DNA of 64,000 nt, taken from assembly GCF_035956715.1 (NCBI RefSeq), contig NZ_CP108381.1, positions 2,666,001-2,730,000 on the forward strand. The letters are read 5' to 3'. Shown one piece after another: positions 50,401 through 62,310 of the stretch. The position numbers were made by a program, and so were the translations under genes. A model generated the notes under the pieces. That model saw only the letters and a program-made list of their open reading frames with translations, had not been told where the DNA came from and did no database searches. Position 1 is the stretch's first letter. Each line of letters starts with the position of its first letter. This stretch comes from Nocardia sp. NBC_01329. GTDB lineage: Bacteria; Actinomycetota; Actinomycetes; Mycobacteriales; Mycobacteriaceae.

Positions 50401-53400
50401 ACGCCCTTGGGGATACCGGTGGAACCGGAGGTGAACAGTACGTACGCCGCGTTGTCCGGCCGCAACGGCGCGTTCCGGTCCGCGTCGGTGACCGGGGCGT
50501 CGTTGTGACCGCTGAGGTCGGCCCGGTCGATCCGCTCGGGCTCGCATTCCGCCGGCAACTGCCCGGCATCCGCGGTCGTGCTGAGTACCAGCACCGGACG
50601 GGCCGCGTCCAGAACGCGGGTGATCCGGGCACTCGGATGGTCCGGATCGATCGGCAGGAACGCCGCACCGGCCTTGATCACCGCGTACAGCGCGACGACC
50701 AGATCGGTGGAGCGCCGGACAGCCACGGCCACCACGGTTTCCGGTCCGGCGCCACGAGCCGCCAGCCATCGGGCGAGCCGATTGACGCGGCGGTCGAAAT
50801 CCCGGTAGGTGAGCACGTCACCGTCGGGACCGCGCAGTGCGGGTGCGGCCGGGGTACGCGCGACCTGGTCGTCGAAGACATCGACCAGTGTTCGGCCGGT
50901 GACCACGGGGGCGCCGGTCGCGTTCCACCGGTCCAGGACCACCGACCGGTCCGCGCTGTCGAGAAGTTCGATATCCGCGACGACCGGATCGACATCGTTC
51001 GCGGCGGTATCGAGTACGCGCACGAACTGCGTGGCGAACCGCTGGACGGTGTCCTCGTCGAACAGATCGGTGGCATAGGTGAGGCGCAGCGTCATCCCGA
51101 CCGGCTCGTTATGGTCGCCGTACCCCTCCGACATCATCAACAGCAGGTCGTAGATGGCGGCGTCGTCGCCGGGGTCGATGTTCTGCACGGCGAGTTCCGG
51201 GAGTTCGACCCGGGCCCGGTCCATGTTCTGGTAGGCGAGCATCACCTGGAACAGCGGCGTATGTGCGGTCGAGCGCACCGGGTTCAGGGCTTCCACCAAC
51301 TGCTCGAACGGAACGCCTGCGTGGTCGAAGGCCTCGATATCGGCACGCCGGACCTGGTCCAGTAGCTCGCGGAAGGTCTGGTCCCCGGCGATCCGGGTCC
51401 GCATCACCAGGGTGTTGACGAACATGCCGACGAGATCGTCGAGCGACCGGTGCCCACGACCGGCATGCGGCACACCGATGGTGATGTCGTCACTGCCCGA
51501 AAGCCGGGACAGCAGTACCGCCAGCGCCGTGTGCGCCACCATGAATGTGGTCGCCCCGGCGCGGCGGGCCAGCGTCTGCACCCGCTGGTGGACCTCGGCG
51601 GGAACGGTGATCTGCACGGATGCACCGCAATCGGTCCGCCGCAGCGGCCGCGGCCGGTCGGTCGGCAATTCCAGCAGTTCCGGGACGCCCGCGAGCCGGA
51701 TACGCCAGTAATCGATATCTAGGGCAGCACGCGATTGCGGGTCGTCCGGCGTGCCGAGCACTTCGCGCTGCCAGAGCGCGAAATCGGCGAACTGCACCGG
51801 CAGCGGCTCCCACTCCGGCCGGCTCCCCAGGGAACGTGCCCGGTAGGCGGTCACCAGGTCGGCGGCCAGCGGAACCACCGAGAAGCCGTCGCAACTGATG
51901 TGGTGCGCGGCCAGCGCGAGAACCCAGGACTCCTCGGAGAGCTGGAAGAGGCCGACCCGCAGGGGTACGCCCTTCGCGACATCGAATCCGCGGCCGAAGA
52001 ATTCCGGCAACCGGCGCCCGAGTTCGCCCTCGGCGATCGGTTCGGGTACGAGATCCCCACGCGAGGTGACCTCCTCGGCGGGGAGGACGACCTGAGCCGG
52101 GATCCCGTCCACGGCCGGGTACACGGTGCGCAGGCTCTCGTGGCGCTCCACCACATCGGCGACGGCCGCGGTGAGCGCACCGAGGTCGAGCACCCCGTCG
52201 AGCCGGATGGCCAGCGGAACGATATATCCGGCAGTGGCCGGATCGAACTGGTTGAGGAACCACATCCGGGACTGCGCCAAGGAGAGCGGCAACCGATCGG
52301 GGCGGGGACGCGGCGTGGGAGCCGGGAGACTCGGAACCGCGCGCAGCCGGGTGATGCGTTCGGCGAGGTCGGCGACCGTGGGCGCCTCGAAGATCACCCG
52401 CACCGCCACGGCGACATCGAGGATGTCACCGATACGGCTCAGTGCGCGCGCTGCGAGCAGCGAGTTTCCGCCCAGTTCGAAGAAGTCGTCCTGTGCGCCG
52501 ATCTCCGGCAGTTCGAGCAGTTCACCGAAGACGTTCGCCACCGTCTGCTCCACCAGGCCGCGCGGTTCCCGGTATTCGGCCAGGCGCATGCCCGGGTCCG
52601 GCGCCGGCAACGCGCGATAGTCGACCTTGCCGTTGGCGGTGAGCGGGATCGCATCGACCCGCATCACCGCGGACGGGACCATATACGCGGGCAGCCGTTC
52701 CAGCAGGGCAGCGCGGATCTCGCGGCTGTCCCAGGTCGGTGCCGCGACCACATGGGCTACCAGACGCTGCTCACCGTGATCGGTGCGCACCTGCGCCACC
52801 GCGGCCGCCACCGCGTCCTGCGCCACCAACGCGGCCTCGACATCGCCGAGCTCGATTCGCAGTCCGCGCAGTTTGACCTGGGTATCGGCACGACCCACAT
52901 AGCGCAGGCTGCCGGTGGCGTCCCAGCGCACGAGATCGCCGGTGCGGTACAGCCGGGCGCCGCCGCTACCCAGCGGATCGGCGACGAAAGTGGCCGAGGT
53001 CAGCCCCGGACGCTCGTGATACCCGCGTGCCAGCTGCACACCACCGAGGTACAGCTCACCGGTGACACCGTCGGGCACCGGATGCAGCCGGGCATCCAGC
53101 ACGCGGACCACGACATTCGACTCGGGCACGCCGATCGGCACGGCGGTGCCGGTCACCTTCCCCACGCGCTGGGAGGTCACACTCACCGCGGCCTCGGTCG
53201 GCCCGTACAGATTGTCGATCCGCGCCGCACTGAATTCGGCGAACCGCCGGACGGTATCCGCCGGCAGTGCCTCACCGATGCACAGGACGCGGCGCAGGTC
53301 CGGGAGCTCCTGCCCGGCGACGCTGTCCAGGAAGGCGGCGAGCAGCGACGGAACGAAATCGACCGTAGTGACCCGATGTTCGGCCATCGTGCGAGCCAGT

Positions 53401-56400
53401 GCCGACGTGTCGCGATGCGCGTCGGCGCCGGCGACCACCAGCGCCGCCCCACATACCGCCGCGGAGAACAATTCCCACACCGAGAGGTCGAAGGTCACCG
53501 GCGTGCGCCAGATCATCACATCGGAATCGTCGAGTCCGTAGTGCTCCCGCATCCAGCGAACCTGGTTCACCACCGCCTGGTGGGCAACGGCCACGCCTTT
53601 GGGCACGCCGGTCGAGCCGGAGGTGTAGATGACGTAGGCCAGGTCAAGGGGATCCAGCGGCCGGCTCCGGTCGGCATCGGTGACGGGAGCCGAATCCAGC
53701 TGCTGGGCGAGCAGTTCCGTGACGGACCACACCGGCATACCGCCGGGCAGGTCGACCTTGTCCCCGGACCGGGTGAGCACGGCGATCGGCCGGGCGGTGG
53801 TCAGCACCGAGCGGAGCCGTTCGACCGGATGCTCCGGATCCAGGGGCAGATACGCGGCGCCGGCGGCGTGGATCGCGTACAGGGTGGTCAGCAGATCGAC
53901 AGAGCGGTACATCGCGACGCCGACCACGGTCCCCGGGCCGGCACCGCGCCCGAGGAGGGCGCGGGCCAGCCGGTTCACTCGAACACCGAATTCCCGGTAG
54001 TCGAGCCGGGCACCGGTTTCCGCGTCGACGACGGCGGTGTTGCGCGGGGTGGCCAGCGCCTGTGCGGCGAACAAGTCCGCGAGGGTGGCGGCAGGTGCGA
54101 GCGCGGTCACTCCGTGCGACCGCTCGGCCAGCACCCGGCGCTCGGTCTCGGTCAGCAGATCGATATCGCCGATCGGCCCGCTGGGATCGGAGACCACCGC
54201 GCGGAGCAACAGCTGATACCGGTCGAAGATCGAACGTATCGACGATTCGTCGAACAAATCGGTGGCGTACCCGAATTCGACCGCGATACCGCCGGAGCCA
54301 CCGTCGGAGGACAGCGTGTCCACGAGATTCAGGTGCACATCGTATTTGGCGACACTGGGATCGATCATCCGGGTCGTCACGGTCAAGCCGTCGAACTGCA
54401 CGGCCGGGATCTCGATGTTCTGGAACGAGAACCCCACCTGTGTCAGGGGCGCGTGTGCCGTCGAGCGGGGCGGATTGAGCACCTCGACGAGTCGCTCGAA
54501 GGGGATATCGGCGTTCTCGAAGGCCCCGAGATCGGTCGCGCGGACCTGCTCGAGGATATCGGCGAACGACGAACCGGGCACGACCCGGGTCCGCAGTACC
54601 AGCGTGTTGACGAACATTCCGACGAGGCCGTCGAGCCCGGGTTCGCCACGGCCCGCGATGGGAGTGCCGACGGCGATATCCCCGGTCCCGGACAGCCGGG
54701 CGAGCAGCGCGGCGTACACGGCGTGCATCACCATGAACACAGTCGTGTCGTGCCGGCGGGCCAGTGCCACGACCTCGCGATGCAGATCGGCGGGCAGCGT
54801 GGTCGATACCGTCGCGCCGCGGAAACTCTGCTGCGCCGGGCGGGACCGATCGGTGGGCAGGTCGAGCACCTCGGGCAGATCGGCGAGCGCCGCGCGCCAG
54901 TACTCGGTCTGCGCGACCGTCGGACTGTGCGGATCGTCCTCGGTACCGAGCAGTTTCCGTTGCCACAGCGTGTAGTCGGCGTACTGGACCGGCAGCGGCG
55001 ACCACTGCGGTTCCTGGTTCCGGGACCGGGCTCGGTAGGCGGTCATCAGGTCCGCGGCGAGCGGGGCGAGCGAGGAACCGTCGAAGCTGATGTGGTGGAC
55101 GACCAGGACCAGGGTGTGCTCATCGGGTGCGGTGCGCAGCAGGGTGATCCGGAACGGGACTTCGCGGGTGACATCGAACCCGGTCGCGGTCTCCGCGGCG
55201 ATACGGGCCTCGATCTCGGCGGCCGCCACGGGTATCGGCTCGAGCGGCGCGCCGGTGCCGGCGACGGGCACGATCACCTGGTGCGGTCCGCTGTCGCTGT
55301 CCGGGTACCGCGTGCGCAACGATTCGTGCCGGTCGAGGACATCGCCGATCGTGGCCTGCATGGCCGCCACGTCGAGAGCACCCGACAGATGCATCACCAG
55401 CGGAATGTTGTACAGCGGTGAGGTCGTATCGAACTGGTTGAGGAACCACATCCGCGCCTGGGCCGGCGACAGCGGGATCCGTTCGGGGCGGCGCTGCGGT
55501 ATCAGAGGTTGCCGTTCGCCGGGCCCGCTCGCTCGCAGCCGATCGGCCAGAGCGGCGACGGTCGGTGCGTCGAAGATCGTGCGCAGCGCGATATCGTCTC
55601 CGAACGCGGCGCTCAACTGCCCGGCGACACGGGTGGCCGACAGTGAGTTCCCGCCCAGGTCGAAGAAGCTGTCGAAAGCGCCCACCCGCTCGACACCCAG
55701 TACCGAGGCGCAGACGTCGGCGACGGTCTGTTCGACGGCATCGCGCGGGGGGACGAATTCGGTGGAGGCCGCACCGAACACCGGTTCGGGCAGCGCGGCA
55801 CGGTCGATCTTGCCCACCGGCGACAGCGGCAGCGTATCGAGCACCAGTACCGATTCCGGAACCATATGCGCCGGCAATCGCTGCGCGGCGTGCGCCAGCA
55901 GCTCCGTCGTCTCGATACCGCGCTCCGCGGGCACCACGTACGCGGCGAGCCGCGCACCATGAGCGCCGGCCACGCCCACCACATGCGCTACCGCCACCCC
56001 GGGATGCGCGGCGAGCACGGCTTCGATCTCACCGAGCTCGATCCGCTGACCACGGATCTTGACCTGGAAATCGGTACGGCCGATATATTCCAGAGTCCCG
56101 TCGGGTGTCCAGCGCGCCAGATCACCGGTCCGGTACATCCGGGTCCCGGGCCCACCGTGGGGTGCGGCCACGAACGCGGTCGCCGTCGCCGCCGGCCGGT
56201 CCAGATAGCCGCGAGCCAGCTGCACACCGGAAATGAAGAGCTGCCCCGCCACCCCGACCGGAACCGGCCGCAGTCGCGAATCCAGGACCACGGCCTCGAT
56301 ACCGCGGATCGGCCCGCCGATCGTGACCCGGTCGCCCACCGACAGCGGATCGCTGATCGCGACCATGATCGTGGTCTCGGTCGGTCCGTATCCGTTGAAC

Positions 56401-59400
56401 AGTTCGCGGCCCGGCGCCCACAGCGCCACCGTTTCCGCGGGCACCGCCTCGCCGCCGGCCACCAGCACGCGCAGTGCCGGCAGATCGGACGGAGACATGG
56501 TGGACAGCACGGTCGGCGTCACGAACGCGTGCGAGACCCGCTGCGTCCGGATCAGCTCCGCCAGTTCGGCACCTGCGAACACGTCCGGCGGCGAGACGAC
56601 CAGGGCGGCGCCGTTCGCATGCGCCATCAGCAGTTCCAGTACGACGGCGTCGAACCCCGGGGCTGCCAGCTGCAGTACCCGCGACGAGGGCTCCACCCGG
56701 TAACGGTCCCGCTGTTCGGCGGCGAAGTTCGCCAGTCCCTCGTGGGTCACCGCGACGCCCTTGGGCGTACCGGTCGACCCGGATGTGTACAGCACGTACG
56801 CGGTATCCCGATACCGCGCCGGCCGGAGCCGGTCGCCGTCGGTCACCGGCGCCGCCGACCGGGCCCCGATCGCGGCCGCGGTTTCCGGATCGTCGAGTAC
56901 CAGCAGCGGAATCGATCCCGGCACCAGTTCTCGCGACGCGGCGACCGTCACCGCGACCCGTGGGGCGGCATCACCGAGCATCAGCGCGACCCGCCCGGCC
57001 GGATTCCGGGGATCCACCGGAACGAAGGCCGCACCGGCTCTGGCAACCGCCCAGATTCCCACCACGAACTCGATCGACCGCCCCGTAACCAGTGCGACAT
57101 GATCACCCGGGCCCACCCCGCGCGCTATCAGATCTCGCGCAATCCGATTCGACCACGCGTCCAGTTCCCCGTATGTGACCGTCCGGCCTCCCGAGACCAC
57201 AGCCACCGCAGCACTATCCGGCGCCGACAGCACATCGGCCAGGATCCGCGGTGTCTCGGCCGGGGCCCCCGACGCCGGTACGAGACCGGCTCGTTCGGCC
57301 ACCGATAGGACATCCACGCCACCCACCCGTGCGTGTGGATCCGCCAGGACCGCCTCGAGCACCCGGTTCAATCGGGCGGCGAGTTCCTCGATCGTGCCCC
57401 GGTCGAAGAGATCGGTCGCATAGTCGACACGGAGGGCGACGTCGCCGTCGCCGGAGGTGTTCTCCGCGACCGTGACGATGAGGTCGACCTTCGCCGGCTG
57501 CGCACCCGGGTCCAGGATCTCGACCGTGAGTCCGGGTAGTTCCAGGCTGGGGCGGTCCATGTTCTCGAAGGCCAGGTACACCTGGCACAACGGCGGATGC
57601 GCGCTCGACCGCTGCGGTTCGACTTCGTCCACGATCCGCTCGTAGGGGAGGTCGCTGTTGGCGAAGCCGTCCACATCGATATCGCGGACCCGCGCCAGGA
57701 ATTCGGCGAACGATTCCGCCGGGCGGATGTCGGTACGCAACGGCACCGTGTTGACGAACATTCCGACGAGATCTTCCAGCGCGTGTTCACCACGGCCGGC
57801 CACCGCGGTGCCGATGGTGATGTCGTGGGAGCCCGAGAGCCGGGCGAGCAGTATGGCCAGCGCAGCGTGCACCACCATGAAGGTGGTGGCGTTGTGCGCC
57901 CGGGCCAGTGCCTCGATCCCACCGAAGATCTCGGCCGGAATCACGGTCTCGGCACGATCACCGCGGATAGACCGTTGGGCCGGGCGGGCCCGATCGGCGG
58001 GCAGTTCCAATATCGGCGGCTTACCCGCCAATCGCTGTGTCCAATAGCTCAACTGACGTGCCGAGAACGATTCGCGGTCGGTTTCGGCACCGAGCAGATC
58101 GTGGTGCCAGACACTGTAATCGGCGTACTGCACACGCAACGGCTGCCAGTCCGGAGTCTTGCCCTGAACCCTGGCCTCGTAGGCGGCGGCGAGATCACGC
58201 GCCAGCGGGCGCAAGGACGATCCGTCGCAGCAGATATGGTGCAGAATGACGGCCAGGACGTGGTGGCGCCGATCCGCGGATGCCAGCAGTGCACTGCGTA
58301 GCGGCGGACGCACGGTCACATCGAAGCCCTGCGCCGCCAGTTCCCCGATCCGATACTCGATATCGTCGGCGTCGGCGGTCTCGGGGATCAGATCGAGACC
58401 GGCGACCACATTCTCGGCCGGCAGCACGACCTGGACACCGGATCCCTCGACGGCCGGGAACACCGTGCGCAGCGCCTCGTGCCGATCCAGCACATCGATC
58501 AGCGCGGACCGCAGGGCCACCACGTCGAGGCATCCGGACAGCTCCACCACCAGCGGAATGTTGTACGCCGCCGAAGCCGGATCGACCTGGTTGATCAACC
58601 ACATACGATTCTGCGCGGGCGCCAGCGGTATGTGCTCTTCCACCCGGGTCCGAGCCCGCAGGACGGGGCGGCCCGGACGGTGCTCGACCGCGATCAGCGC
58701 CGCCAGTTCGGCGACGGTGGGCTTGCCGAACAGGTCGCGCACCGACACATCGGAGCGGGTCAGTTCACCGATCCGCACCGCGGCGCTGGTCGCGGTGAGT
58801 GAGTTGCCGCCCAGATCGAAGAAATGATCGAGTATCCCCACCCGCTCGACACCGAGCACCTCGGCGAAGACATCGGCGATCATCTCCTCGACCACCGTGC
58901 TCGGCGCGACATACGCGGCGGCCGAATCGAACACCGGTTCGGGCAGCGATCGGTAGTCGATCTTGCCGTTGACGGTCAGCGGCAGTTCGGGCAGGACGAC
59001 GATACTCGCCGGCACCATGTATTCCGGCAGCTGCGCGGCCACCTGGGCGCGCAGGGACTCACCGGCACAGACCGTGTCCCCAGCCGGCACCACATAGGCG
59101 ACCAACCGGGCGGCTTCGGTATCGGGCCGATGCACGACGACGACCGCTGTCGACACCGTGGCGTCGGTCAGCAGCGCGTTACGGATCTCGTCGAGTTCGA
59201 TCCGGAATCCGCGCAACTGGACCTGCTGGTCGGCTCGCCCGCGATACTCCAGTTCGCCCCGGTGGTTCCAGCGCGCGACATCACCACTGCGGTACAGCCG
59301 CGTGCCCGGCGCCCCGAACGGATCGGCGACGAAGCGGGCCGCGCTCAGTGCGGGACGGCCGAGATATCCACGGGAGAGCTGCGCCCCCGAGACATAGATC

Positions 59401-61862
59401 TCACCCCAGGCTCCCAGTGGTGTCGGTCGCAGGCGCCCGTCCAGCACGTAGGTACGCAGGCCCGGCAACGCCGTTCCGATCGCACTCGCCGCGCCCGGAA
59501 CCGCGATCTGCGGGGTCAGCGGCAGATAGGTCACGAACACCGTGGTCTCGGTGATCCCGTAACTGTTGGCCAGTACGGGAACTCGTGGCTCGTGCTCGTA
59601 CCAGGTGGCCAGGCCTGCCGGATCGAGGCGTTCCCCGGACAAGATCACCGTCCGCAACGCCGGTGCGCCCTCTGGTTCACCGCCGGCCGCGTATCGAACC
59701 CGCGCTGCCGCGAACTGCTGAAAGGCCGAGGGAGTCTGGTTGAAGACGGTCACCTTCTCGCGCGCCACCAAGCGCACGACATCGTCGGGTGACCGCGTGG
59801 TGGCGATATCCACGATGACGATTCGTCCTCCGGAGACCAGCGGACCGAAGATCTCCCACACCGAATAGTCGAAGGCGAAGGAGTGGAAGAGGGTCCACAC
59901 ATCGTCGGACCGGATTCCGATCTCGGCGCAGGCGTTGATCAGATACGACGCCACGGCGCGGTGACCGATCGGCACACCCTTCGGACGGCCGGTCGACCCC
60001 GAGGTGTAGATGACATAGGCGGTGTTCTCCGGCCGCAGCGGCCGGGAACGTTCGGAATCGGTGATCGGCGCACCGTCGGCCTCCGCAGCGACAAGATCGT
60101 CGAAGGCGACGATTCGATCGGGGTCGCCCGGAAGCCCCTCACGCAGCGTGCGGTTCGTCACGACGAGTACCGGGTCGGCGTCGGTGAGCACGTATTCGAG
60201 CCGGTCGGCGGGGTGCGCTATATCCAGCGGCAGGTACCCGGCGCCCGATTTCAGCACAGCGAGAGTGGCGACGATCAGATCCGCTTCCCGCGGCATCGCC
60301 ACGGCCACCAGCGATTCCGGTCCGGCCCCGCGTGCGATGAGTGAACGGGCGAGCCGGTTGGATCGTCGGTCCAGTTCTCGGTAGGTCAGGGCGGCCGAGC
60401 CATCGGTGACCGCGACCGCGTCGGGGTTCGCCACAGTCCCGCGGGCCAGCAGGTCGACGAGCGTGGTGTCGGCCACCACCCCGTCCCGGCCCGCGAGTTC
60501 TCCGACGATGCGGCGCTCTTCGGCGGTATCGACCAGCGGGATCTCGACCACACGAGTGTCCAGCGGCGATTCCAGCAACCGGCGCAGGAATTCGACGAAC
60601 CGCGTGGTGTGCAGTTCGAGTTCTTCCTGGCTGTACAGGTTCGTATTGCCGTGCAATTCGAGCAGCAGGGGCCCGTCGGCGCCGGGGCGGTAGAGGTTCA
60701 GCTGCATATCGTCCAGGGCGCCCGAAGTGAGGGCGCGATAGCGGCCGAATGCGGATCCGAGGCGGATCTCGGTATCGAAGAAAAGGATGTTCACGACCGG
60801 GCCGAACGAATTCGACGCCGTTTCCGCGATATTCGCGTCACGCCGCAGATCTTCGAACCGATAGAGCTGGTGCCGGATCGCGGAAACGAGCTCGGTGACC
60901 GAGGCTCCGATCAATTCCGCAACCGTTGTCTGCGGAGTTACCGCGAAGCGGATGGGCACCATATTCGCCAACATGGCGGCGGCGTGCCGCAGACGCCGGG
61001 TCACCCGGCCGCTCACCGGCATCGACAGCACCACATCGTCGGATCCGGTCATCCGGGCCAGGAAAGCGGAGAACGCGGCGACGACCACTTGCGCGGGAGA
61101 AGCGTGCAGGTCCGCGGCGAATCGGTCGAGCATTTCGGAGAGCCGGTCCGGGAGCTGACGGCCGGCCGCGTGATCGCTTTCGCTCCAGCGCGCGGCCCGT
61201 CCCGACAGACTCACCGGACTCGGCAGGTCGGCGACTTTCTCGCGCCAGTACGCCCGGTCGGACTCGAAACGGGCGCTCTCGTGGTACACGCGATCGGCCT
61301 CGGCGATATCGCGCAGATCCGCCGCCACCAGTGGCGGCGGCTGTCTACCCTCGAGAATCGCGTTGTAGTGCTCGATGATCCGGCCCATGACGTTGAAGGC
61401 GCCGTACCCGTCGATGATGAGATGGTGTGCGCGCGCATACCACAGGTACCGGTTCTCACCGATGCGAATGAGTTTGGCGACCGCCAGCCGGTCACGGCCG
61501 AGATCGACGGCCCGGGTGCTGCAATCCCGGCGCATCCACCCCATGCCCGCTTCGTACGGATCCTCGGCGTCGGACAGATCCAGCACCTCGTCGGCGTAGA
61601 CGATGCTGCGATCCACGAATTGGTAGGGACGGCCGTCGAATTCGACGACCCGCACGACGAGCGATTCGGTCTCCCGACCGGCGATGTTCACCGCCTCGGT
61701 GAGCAGATCGACGTCGATCTCGCCCTCGATCTCGACGTAGTGCGCGATATTGACGTTCGGCCTGCCGGGCAGATTATCGGCCAGCCACATGCTGTACTGC
61801 GCCCTCGACAACGGTATGAGATCCAGATCGTGGTCGACAGCAGTGGCTGACCTCAGATTCAT
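37404..61862 (-). CDS. Heptamodular non-ribosomal peptide synthetase, candidate lipopeptide synthetase
   Basis: One gene of 24,459 bases encodes 8152 residues. I read the order as Cstarter-A-T, C-A-T, C-A-T, C-A-T, C-A-T-E, C-A-T, C-A-T-TE. Every C domain keeps HHxxxDG, every A domain keeps the [11 protein letters not shown] core ([10 protein letters not shown] in module 4) and the lysine near its end, and every carrier domain keeps its serine. The ATG at 61862 is preceded by GAGAGG. A starter C domain implies a loaded acyl partner from elsewhere. The terminal thioesterase should release or cyclise the product. FkbM and MbtH-like genes follow on the same strand. From residue count, Thr codes, one epimerase and the genus, a peptidolipin-like cyclic lipoheptapeptide is the best guess. 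No acyl-AMP ligase, exporter or cluster regulator is seen nearby. Confidence 0.96.
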   Translation of the reverse strand: MNLRSATAVDHDLDLIPLSRAQYSMWLADNLPGRPNVNIAHYVEIEGEIDVDLLTEAVNIAGRETESLVVRVVEFDGRPYQFVDRSIVYADEVLDLSDAEDPYEAGMGWMRRDCSTRAVDLGRDRLAVAKLIRIGENRYLWYARAHHLIIDGYGAFNVMGRIIEHYNAILEGRQPPPLVAADLRDIAEADRVYHESARFESDRAYWREKVADLPSPVSLSGRAARWSESDHAAGRQLPDRLSEMLDRFAADLHASPAQVVVAAFSAFLARMTGSDDVVLSMPVSGRVTRRLRHAAAMLANMVPIRFAVTPQTTVAELIGASVTELVSAIRHQLYRFEDLRRDANIAETASNSFGPVVNILFFDTEIRLGSAFGRYRALTSGALDDMQLNLYRPGADGPLLLELHGNTNLYSQEELELHTTRFVEFLRRLLESPLDTRVVEIPLVDTAEERRIVGELAGRDGVVADTTLVDLLARGTVANPDAVAVTDGSAALTYRELDRRSNRLARSLIARGAGPESLVAVAMPREADLIVATLAVLKSGAGYLPLDIAHPADRLEYVLTDADPVLVVTNRTLREGLPGDPDRIVAFDDLVAAEADGAPITDSERSRPLRPENTAYVIYTSGSTGRPKGVPIGHRAVASYLINACAEIGIRSDDVWTLFHSFAFDYSVWEIFGPLVSGGRIVIVDIATTRSPDDVVRLVAREKVTVFNQTPSAFQQFAAARVRYAAGGEPEGAPALRTVILSGERLDPAGLATWYEHEPRVPVLANSYGITETTVFVTYLPLTPQIAVPGAASAIGTALPGLRTYVLDGRLRPTPLGAWGEIYVSGAQLSRGYLGRPALSAARFVADPFGAPGTRLYRSGDVARWNHRGELEYRGRADQQVQLRGFRIELDEIRNALLTDATVSTAVVVVHRPDTEAARLVAYVVPAGDTVCAGESLRAQVAAQLPEYMVPASIVVLPELPLTVNGKIDYRSLPEPVFDSAAAYVAPSTVVEEMIADVFAEVLGVERVGILDHFFDLGGNSLTATSAAVRIGELTRSDVSVRDLFGKPTVAELAALIAVEHRPGRPVLRARTRVEEHIPLAPAQNRMWLINQVDPASAAYNIPLVVELSGCLDVVALRSALIDVLDRHEALRTVFPAVEGSGVQVVLPAENVVAGLDLIPETADADDIEYRIGELAAQGFDVTVRPPLRSALLASADRRHHVLAVILHHICCDGSSLRPLARDLAAAYEARVQGKTPDWQPLRVQYADYSVWHHDLLGAETDRESFSARQLSYWTQRLAGKPPILELPADRARPAQRSIRGDRAETVIPAEIFGGIEALARAHNATTFMVVHAALAILLARLSGSHDITIGTAVAGRGEHALEDLVGMFVNTVPLRTDIRPAESFAEFLARVRDIDVDGFANSDLPYERIVDEVEPQRSSAHPPLCQVYLAFENMDRPSLELPGLTVEILDPGAQPAKVDLIVTVAENTSGDGDVALRVDYATDLFDRGTIEELAARLNRVLEAVLADPHARVGGVDVLSVAERAGLVPASGAPAETPRILADVLSAPDSAAVAVVSGGRTVTYGELDAWSNRIARDLIARGVGPGDHVALVTGRSIEFVVGIWAVARAGAAFVPVDPRNPAGRVALMLGDAAPRVAVTVAASRELVPGSIPLLVLDDPETAAAIGARSAAPVTDGDRLRPARYRDTAYVLYTSGSTGTPKGVAVTHEGLANFAAEQRDRYRVEPSSRVLQLAAPGFDAVVLELLMAHANGAALVVSPPDVFAGAELAELIRTQRVSHAFVTPTVLSTMSPSDLPALRVLVAGGEAVPAETVALWAPGRELFNGYGPTETTIMVAISDPLSVGDRVTIGGPIRGIEAVVLDSRLRPVPVGVAGQLFISGVQLARGYLDRPAATATAFVAAPHGGPGTRMYRTGDLARWTPDGTLEYIGRTDFQVKIRGQRIELGEIEAVLAAHPGVAVAHVVGVAGAHGARLAAYVVPAERGIETTELLAHAAQRLPAHMVPESVLVLDTLPLSPVGKIDRAALPEPVFGAASTEFVPPRDAVEQTVADVCASVLGVERVGAFDSFFDLGGNSLSATRVAGQLSAAFGDDIALRTIFDAPTVAALADRLRASGPGERQPLIPQRRPERIPLSPAQARMWFLNQFDTTSPLYNIPLVMHLSGALDVAAMQATIGDVLDRHESLRTRYPDSDSGPHQVIVPVAGTGAPLEPIPVAAAEIEARIAAETATGFDVTREVPFRITLLRTAPDEHTLVLVVHHISFDGSSLAPLAADLMTAYRARSRNQEPQWSPLPVQYADYTLWQRKLLGTEDDPHSPTVAQTEYWRAALADLPEVLDLPTDRSRPAQQSFRGATVSTTLPADLHREVVALARRHDTTVFMVMHAVYAALLARLSGTGDIAVGTPIAGRGEPGLDGLVGMFVNTLVLRTRVVPGSSFADILEQVRATDLGAFENADIPFERLVEVLNPPRSTAHAPLTQVGFSFQNIEIPAVQFDGLTVTTRMIDPSVAKYDVHLNLVDTLSSDGGSGGIAVEFGYATDLFDESSIRSIFDRYQLLLRAVVSDPSGPIGDIDLLTETERRVLAERSHGVTALAPAATLADLFAAQALATPRNTAVVDAETGARLDYREFGVRVNRLARALLGRGAGPGTVVGVAMYRSVDLLTTLYAIHAAGAAYLPLDPEHPVERLRSVLTTARPIAVLTRSGDKVDLPGGMPVWSVTELLAQQLDSAPVTDADRSRPLDPLDLAYVIYTSGSTGVPKGVAVAHQAVVNQVRWMREHYGLDDSDVMIWRTPVTFDLSVWELFSAAVCGAALVVAGADAHRDTSALARTMAEHRVTTVDFVPSLLAAFLDSVAGQELPDLRRVLCIGEALPADTVRRFAEFSAARIDNLYGPTEAAVSVTSQRVGKVTGTAVPIGVPESNVVVRVLDARLHPVPDGVTGELYLGGVQLARGYHERPGLTSATFVADPLGSGGARLYRTGDLVRWDATGSLRYVGRADTQVKLRGLRIELGDVEAALVAQDAVAAAVAQVRTDHGEQRLVAHVVAAPTWDSREIRAALLERLPAYMVPSAVMRVDAIPLTANGKVDYRALPAPDPGMRLAEYREPRGLVEQTVANVFGELLELPEIGAQDDFFELGGNSLLAARALSRIGDILDVAVAVRVIFEAPTVADLAERITRLRAVPSLPAPTPRPRPDRLPLSLAQSRMWFLNQFDPATAGYIVPLAIRLDGVLDLGALTAAVADVVERHESLRTVYPAVDGIPAQVVLPAEEVTSRGDLVPEPIAEGELGRRLPEFFGRGFDVAKGVPLRVGLFQLSEESWVLALAAHHISCDGFSVVPLAADLVTAYRARSLGSRPEWEPLPVQFADFALWQREVLGTPDDPQSRAALDIDYWRIRLAGVPELLELPTDRPRPLRRTDCGASVQITVPAEVHQRVQTLARRAGATTFMVAHTALAVLLSRLSGSDDITIGVPHAGRGHRSLDDLVGMFVNTLVMRTRIAGDQTFRELLDQVRRADIEAFDHAGVPFEQLVEALNPVRSTAHTPLFQVMLAYQNMDRARVELPELAVQNIDPGDDAAIYDLLLMMSEGYGDHNEPVGMTLRLTYATDLFDEDTVQRFATQFVRVLDTAANDVDPVVADIELLDSADRSVVLDRWNATGAPVVTGRTLVDVFDDQVARTPAAPALRGPDGDVLTYRDFDRRVNRLARWLAARGAGPETVVAVAVRRSTDLVVALYAVIKAGAAFLPIDPDHPSARITRVLDAARPVLVLSTTADAGQLPAECEPERIDRADLSGHNDAPVTDADRNAPLRPDNAAYVLFTSGSTGIPKGVALTHTATVAQLAWAQRQWPHDGSDVVLHKTPITFDIAVWELFWPLQTGARIVLAAPDGHRDPAYLAKLVAEHRITTVHFVPSMLDVLLDTAESPMPSVRRVFAAGEALAQRTADRAAQVFGSAEVVNWYGPAEAEVVTAHRCLPGESARATVPIGRPVAGMRVYVLDSRLRPVPLGVVGELYVSGVQTARGYHGRPDLTCAAFLPHPFGAPGERLYRTGDLVRWTRSGDLEFAGRGDFQVKVRGQRVEPGDIEAALRDLPEVARAVVVATTERIAGYVTLAPGAVATGRELRDRIARTLPGYLVPAAVQVLEAIPLTANGKLDRSALPRPVFEEGAQFVAPRTERETVLAGIVADLTGSDRVSVTADLFEVGVNSLSAARIAARAETALGIEVGIRDIFDEPTIAGLAERLADRNRAVVLPPTARARPATVPLAAAQRRMWFLNQYDTDSAAYNICFAARLTGPLDIDALRAAFLDVTVRHEPLRTVYPTVDGEPCQVVRDVPADPSELLPAVEQVGSEADLADLIRRVAETGFDVAESVPVRARLYRTGTGEHALVLVVHHIAADGASVPALARDVFTAYGARVQQREPQWQPLAVQYGDYALWQQERLGAEDDPESLISRQIAYWKDVLGDAPELLDLPTDRPRPAVVTTAGGSVRFGIPPQLHDAVVRLAHEEGVTVFVVLHTALAILLARTAHTDDVSVGTPVAGRGHEAFDDLVGMFVNTVVLRTRVREDRSFRELLAEVRGVDIAALGHADVAYERLVDALDRPRSTAYTPLYQVMFGLQNTRSARFELPGVGVELLDPGIAQAKTDLTVLLNEQTEGDRNVGIDGEILYAIDLFGPGTAQALAERFVRILETVTADPAGVVGSIDLLTPEEAGQLVPATGDNAETPCLLPDLLAAAVTAHPAEVALIGENATLTYAELDRRSEMLAGYLLSRGAGPGTYIALAIPRSVEYQIAMWAITKTGATFVPVDLRYPRERMTHMVTDSGAAFGLTVGAALTALPGDIEWTVLDDPETVAEIGTQPGLFDTAAVRRRTRVEDAAYVIYTSGSTGTPKGVVVTHEGLANFAAAQRVHYRVDRTARVLHVAAPAFDAVLLEALMACAAGASLVISPADVFGGAELAQLIRIHQVSHAFLTPSVLATVSPADLESVRVLAVGGEMVPAELVAAWAPGRQLHNIYGPTETTIVITMSAPVRSGGPIDIGGPIRGAQAVVLDAGLRPVSVGVAGELYLAGGALARGYLNRPALTAGAFVANPYGGPGSRMYRTGDIVRWTVGHTLEYVGRSDFQIKIRGQRIELGEIDAALVAQSGVASAVTVSRPGPDGRALLVAYLVGDPGAEVEPATVLNRLAGVLPAHMLPATITVLDRMPLASTGKVDRKALPEPVFEVRETDAVAPVGDLERTIAAAFADVLGVPTVGATTSFFALGGDSIMSIQLAARLKAAGVVVRARNIFERRTVRALAQVAEAAAQLTLAELPGGGIGDIPSTPIVTWFGERLGAAGRFAQSMLVRLPGDADIADVTATVQALLDQHDMLRSQLHGRCLRVLPVGAVGATDSILVRTFRADEAPGGTGFTAVAEAALAAAADRLDPAAGRMMQIVCLLPAAGVEAEGRALIVIHHLAVDGVSWRILLPDLATAWQQIAVGSGPELPAQGTSMRRWAHALTAAAGDRGDEFELWQRMSEAVDPLLGRAPLDPSLDTQATVRHLTVSLPTEVTSVLLDVVPEAARGNTDDALLAGLTIALVRWRGRRGIAPSSARILLEGHGREEQLAPGADLSRTVGWFTSAYPVALDPAGLDTGDMRAVVKSVKDQLRAIPDKGIGYGLLRYLDPATGERLAAAPEPQISFNNLGRAGVDIAALSGLAWVPTGEEFDQRAAFDPDMPAAAVITIDVNTTDTPAGPVLSAHIGYASRLLDRAEVEELAGDWVDAVREIAAAARADHDWGLSPTDVPLVAVTQSDLDTFATRYGPLTDVWSLAPLQAGLLFHAEFAAGELDVYTAQSVLTLAGTVDENRLERAARALLERHPNLRAAFTRAADGVAAQVVPAATASRWYRAETGGDIAELDRLIEAERAVVFDPADPPLLRFLAVRVGPRDFRLVLTAHHLLLDGWSLPLLSRELIGLYAVGDRTDLLPAAPSYRDYLEWLDGRDHDAGVRVWREALEESTEPTLISDAHSATVADIPIDLPIVIEHATTERLTEFARDRAVTMATIVQFAWAVVLGNLLGTERVAFGSTVSGRPADLAGVESMIGLFINTIPVAVDVTRSLTVTDALDRLQADNTRLLDHHYLELSEIMAAAHTPQLFDTLVVFESYPVDSSGLGETDIDGMRVVSAEGRDAAHYPLLVQAHQTDELHIRVRYQRARVDDHTAAGLASRLAIVLRAIATDPHLPLGALDLLTADERTELVQASGGLAEAPRPMSDLLAAGAAVDPAAAALIADGRALSYRELDACSDRLARKLIDWGVGPGDNVALALPRSLEFVIGLWAVTRTGAAIVPVDTRNPADRIALMVEHACIRVALTSGSVRGLLPDSVRTMELDDPAVRESIDAYPAGPIPDTHRVRAPHIRDTAYVLYTSGSTGVPKGVAVAHEGLANFAAEQRRRFDVDSGSRVLQGSAPGFDVLILEVLLAHSNGATLVLPPPEVFGGPELAELIRTQRVTHAFLTPSVLATLSPQGLDSLRVLVAGGEAVTPETVAVWAPGRRLLNGYGPTEATILACMSGPLEPGVPVTIGEPLRGVQALVLDPWLRPVPPGVVGELYLAGVQLARGYLSRPVTTAAAFVANPFGAAGSRMYRTGDLVRWTPDRTLDYLGRRDFQVKIRGQRIELGEIEAVIAGCPGVDHAVVVLRADEQGRKRLAGYLAGDVTVDLGAVQTAVRAQLPAHMVPEAFTLLPELPLTTSGKLDRLALPAPEFGSRRDWVAPRTDAEQCVAEIFERVLDIEKVGATDGFFDLGGNSLSATRVAAQLSAATGVRVGVRELFEAQTVADLAANLAGLGREQRAPLAARTRPARVPLSPAQQRMWFLNQFDTSVGAYNIPMVIRLRGELDTDALRRACALVVQRHESLRTKFPTAEGTPHQVVVPAEEVVPDLIPVRVAEQQLMQRAFATVTAGFDVTQAPPLRVELFELGDRDHVLMITVHHICADGQSMLPLARDVMMAYEASRQGADPLWSALPVQYADYALWQHEILGDERDPESLVSRQLRFWKQALGGLPELLELPTDLPRPPVASLRGGAVEFEISADLHARIEATARAANATVFMVLHTALSVLLARQSGVGDIAIGTPVAGRGARELDDLVGMFVNTLVLRTRVSPRQPFADLLADTRENDLAALAHADVPFEQVVEALNPPRSTAHLPLYQVTLDVQNLSGAAVRLSDLTVEPVENGFEQAQADLNVKLSQRFDEAGHPGGFVGRLTFATDLFVEETMNRFARAYVRILEEVTADPEVVVGDIELVDAGQRRALLDAAGSDGAGVADTTLVRLFAEQVAARPESIAVTDGHSALTYAELDRRAARIAARLTEHGAGPESLVAVALSRSVDLVVALLAVVRSGAGYLPLDVAYPEQRLRFVLDDARPVAVLASAQTVSAVPEFAAPVVLLDEAAAGSPVAPDPVLPDARPDNTAYVIYTSGSTGRPKGVTVSHREACTLFTNIRGRFDLGPADVWTMFHSYAFDFAVWEMWGALLTGGRLVVVDYEVSRSPEAFVDLVVGEGVTVLSQTPSAFYGFAEAERERRNSGRGGAGLALRYVVFGGEALDPARLSGWFAAHEPGAPRLINMYGITETTVHVTFGETTGSMAAGIGTPLPGMRVYVLDDRMRPVPIGVAGEIYVAGGQLSRGYLGAPGATAGRFVANPFGPAGDRLYRSGDLGSWQHSDRGLELRYLGRADAQVQLRGYRIELGEVESALLRHPAVVRAAAAVHRHEQGVAQLIGYVVGVDGQQIDPVAVRAAAAEVLTSYMVPATVTVLPDLPLTVNGKLDRKALPAPDFEIATSEFVAPRTGTETAISEVYAQILGVARVGISDGFFDLGGNSLLATMVVRELKTRGVTIALPWMFDDATPAALARRADEADDGSGLQVVLPLRTGGSKPPLFCVHPAGGLAWFYGGLVEHVHEDRPIYGLQDPHVVAGADPAESVDQLAKRYAAEIRRVQPDGPYHLLGWSLGGQIAHAVAVRLRRSGAEVALLALLDSAVDLSGDPTTTAAVPDRLPGQLMADLLGGWRELFDLGDEVNVDTHEQAWAVIREQVLGTAMFSAEQVDRVMTSFETAATIADRYRPEVFDGDLHFFTAGKDHADHDALAGSWRGYVTGEIHNQVVDVRHLELSHPEALAVVGAVIERAVQEC
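41410..44559 (-). other. NRPS module 6: C-A-T accepting a D residue
   Basis: Residues about 5769-6818. The C domain is of the DCL type: [11 protein letters not shown] at its start and [13 protein letters not shown] near 5924, which fits its position after the epimerase. The A-domain pocket reads D-V-L-F-V-G-G-I-L-K, aliphatic-like and close to module 2. The carrier motif [11 protein letters not shown] is near 6769. Confidence 0.82.
44560..49144 (-). other. NRPS module 5: C-A-T-E
   Basis: Residues about 4240-5768. The C domain has HHIAADG near 4380. The A-domain pocket reads D-A-L-F-A-G-I-I-V-K, aliphatic-like (Ile or Val plausible). The carrier motif [11 protein letters not shown] near 5249 is the form that precedes epimerases. 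The E domain follows, with [11 protein letters not shown] near 5440, [17 protein letters not shown] and QISFNNLGR. Residue 5 should therefore be epimerised to the D form, the only such step in the protein. Confidence 0.83.
49145..52319 (-). other. NRPS module 4: C-A-T with atypical carrier motif
   Basis: Residues about 3181-4239. The C domain has HHISCDG near 3319 and looks LCL-like, so it expects an L-configured upstream residue. The A-domain pocket reads D-I-W-H-F-A-W-V-V-K. The last part (A-x-V-V) recalls Pro codes such as D-V-Q-L-I-A-H-V-V-K, while the scaffold is Ser-like. The carrier motif is [11 protein letters not shown] near 4190, where the second Gly of GGNS is Val. The attachment Ser is kept. 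Confidence 0.75.
52320..55509 (-). other. NRPS module 3: C-A-T
   Basis: Residues about 2118-3180. The C domain has HHISFDG near 2255. The A-domain pocket reads D-L-W-D-L-I-L-V-S-K. The scaffold ([20 protein letters not shown]) is that of the Ser/Gln clade, but the pocket is not a Ser code. The Asp at the fourth position could favour a basic side chain, or the pocket may be a small-residue variant. The carrier motif [11 protein letters not shown] is near 3129. No epimerase follows. Confidence 0.76.
55510..58671 (-). other. NRPS module 2: C-A-T
   Basis: Residues about 1064-2117. The C domain has RMWLINQ and HHICCDG (near 1207), an LCL-type pattern. The A-domain pocket reads D-A-L-F-V-G-G-I-M-K, a hydrophobic pocket most like aliphatic residues (Val, Ile, Leu), with no exact known match that I recall. 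The carrier motif [11 protein letters not shown] is near 2066. The A domain is of the same sub-type as those of modules 5 and 6. Confidence 0.78.
58672..61862 (-). other. NRPS module 1: Cstarter-A-T
   Basis: Residues about 1-1063. The C domain begins [17 protein letters not shown] and has HHLIIDG near residue 146. This is the starter type seen in EntF and in lipopeptide initiation modules, and differs from the RMWFLNQ pattern of the later C domains. The A-domain pocket reads D-Y-W-N-I-S-S-V-F-K, related to the Thr code D-F-W-N-I-G-M-V-H-K but changed at four positions, so Thr or a Thr-like residue is likely and not certain. The carrier motif [11 protein letters not shown] is near residue 1019. 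Boundaries are estimates. Confidence 0.8.
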
Positions 61863-61945
61863 GCTCTAACCTCTCGCTCGGACTCGGAGGCACCGGAGCA
61901 CAGCAGAAGGCGCCCCCTGCAGATGCTCGAAATTGCCTGTGTACG

Positions 61946-61964
61946 ACTTCGTCTACGTCGAAGT
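61946..61964. promoter_or_regulatory. Inverted repeat in the NRPS leader
   Basis: Six-base arms ACTTCG (61946-61951) and CGAAGT (61959-61964) with a seven-base spacer, 84 bases upstream of the NRPS start. It could be an operator or a leader hairpin. The arms are short, so chance occurrence cannot be excluded. Confidence 0.3.
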
Positions 61965-62253
61965 GGTGTTCACGCCCCTGCCACGGAACACCTTTAAGAG
62001 CAAACAGCTATAAGACCGTGCGTCGCACAGTTTATGCATATCGGTCGCGTCGCCCGCAACCGGATACGGCGTTTCGCTCACAGACGCGCCCCGGCGTATA
62101 TCGCGGAGCGCGGTTCGGCCTCGGCCACAGCGGAAAACACTCCCGGGTCCTACGTCCGTCACCGCGCGATCCACCGCCCCATCCGGGCAACGGACGTCGA
62201 TGGACCGGCCGTCGCACGGTACAGCGACCACCGGGCACGGCCTCTCGAATCAG

Positions 62254-62296
62254 TCCAGTGACCTAAAGGTGGCTCTGTACGAGAGGTCCAGTGACC
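62254..62296 (+). promoter_or_regulatory. Tandem 11-base direct repeats upstream of the YczE-like gene
   Basis: GTCCAGTGACC occurs at 62254-62264 and again at 62286-62296. Start-to-start spacing is 32 bases, about three helical turns, so a dimer could bind both on one face. The GTGGCTCTGTAC stretch between them is also reminiscent of sites used by MocR/PdxR-type regulators. The second copy ends 14 bases before the ATG, so binding would block initiation or form the leader. Confidence 0.5.
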
Positions 62297-62310
62297 GGGA
62301 TCCTCGCTGT

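Larger units (their letters stand above)
61863..62310. other. Divergent promoter region of the NRPS and YczE-like genes
   Basis: A 448-base region without a credible gene. The part at about 61980-62040 is notably richer in A and T than the rest and is a reasonable place for the NRPS promoter. It contains a weak inverted repeat (61946-61964) on the NRPS side and two identical 11-base direct repeats (62254-62296) just before the YczE-like gene. Reading frames through the middle are Arg-rich and not protein-like. Confidence 0.5.

Noticed and set aside
37404..61862. Siderophore synthetase (EntF-like first C domain)
   Set aside because: No aryl-acid genes, ornithine hydroxylase, iron-uptake genes or hydroxy-ornithine codes are nearby, and seven mainly aliphatic or Thr-like pockets fit a lipopeptide better.
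61863..62310. Small genes in the NRPS promoter region
   Set aside because: All short frames there are Arg/Pro-rich shadows without a ribosome binding site.
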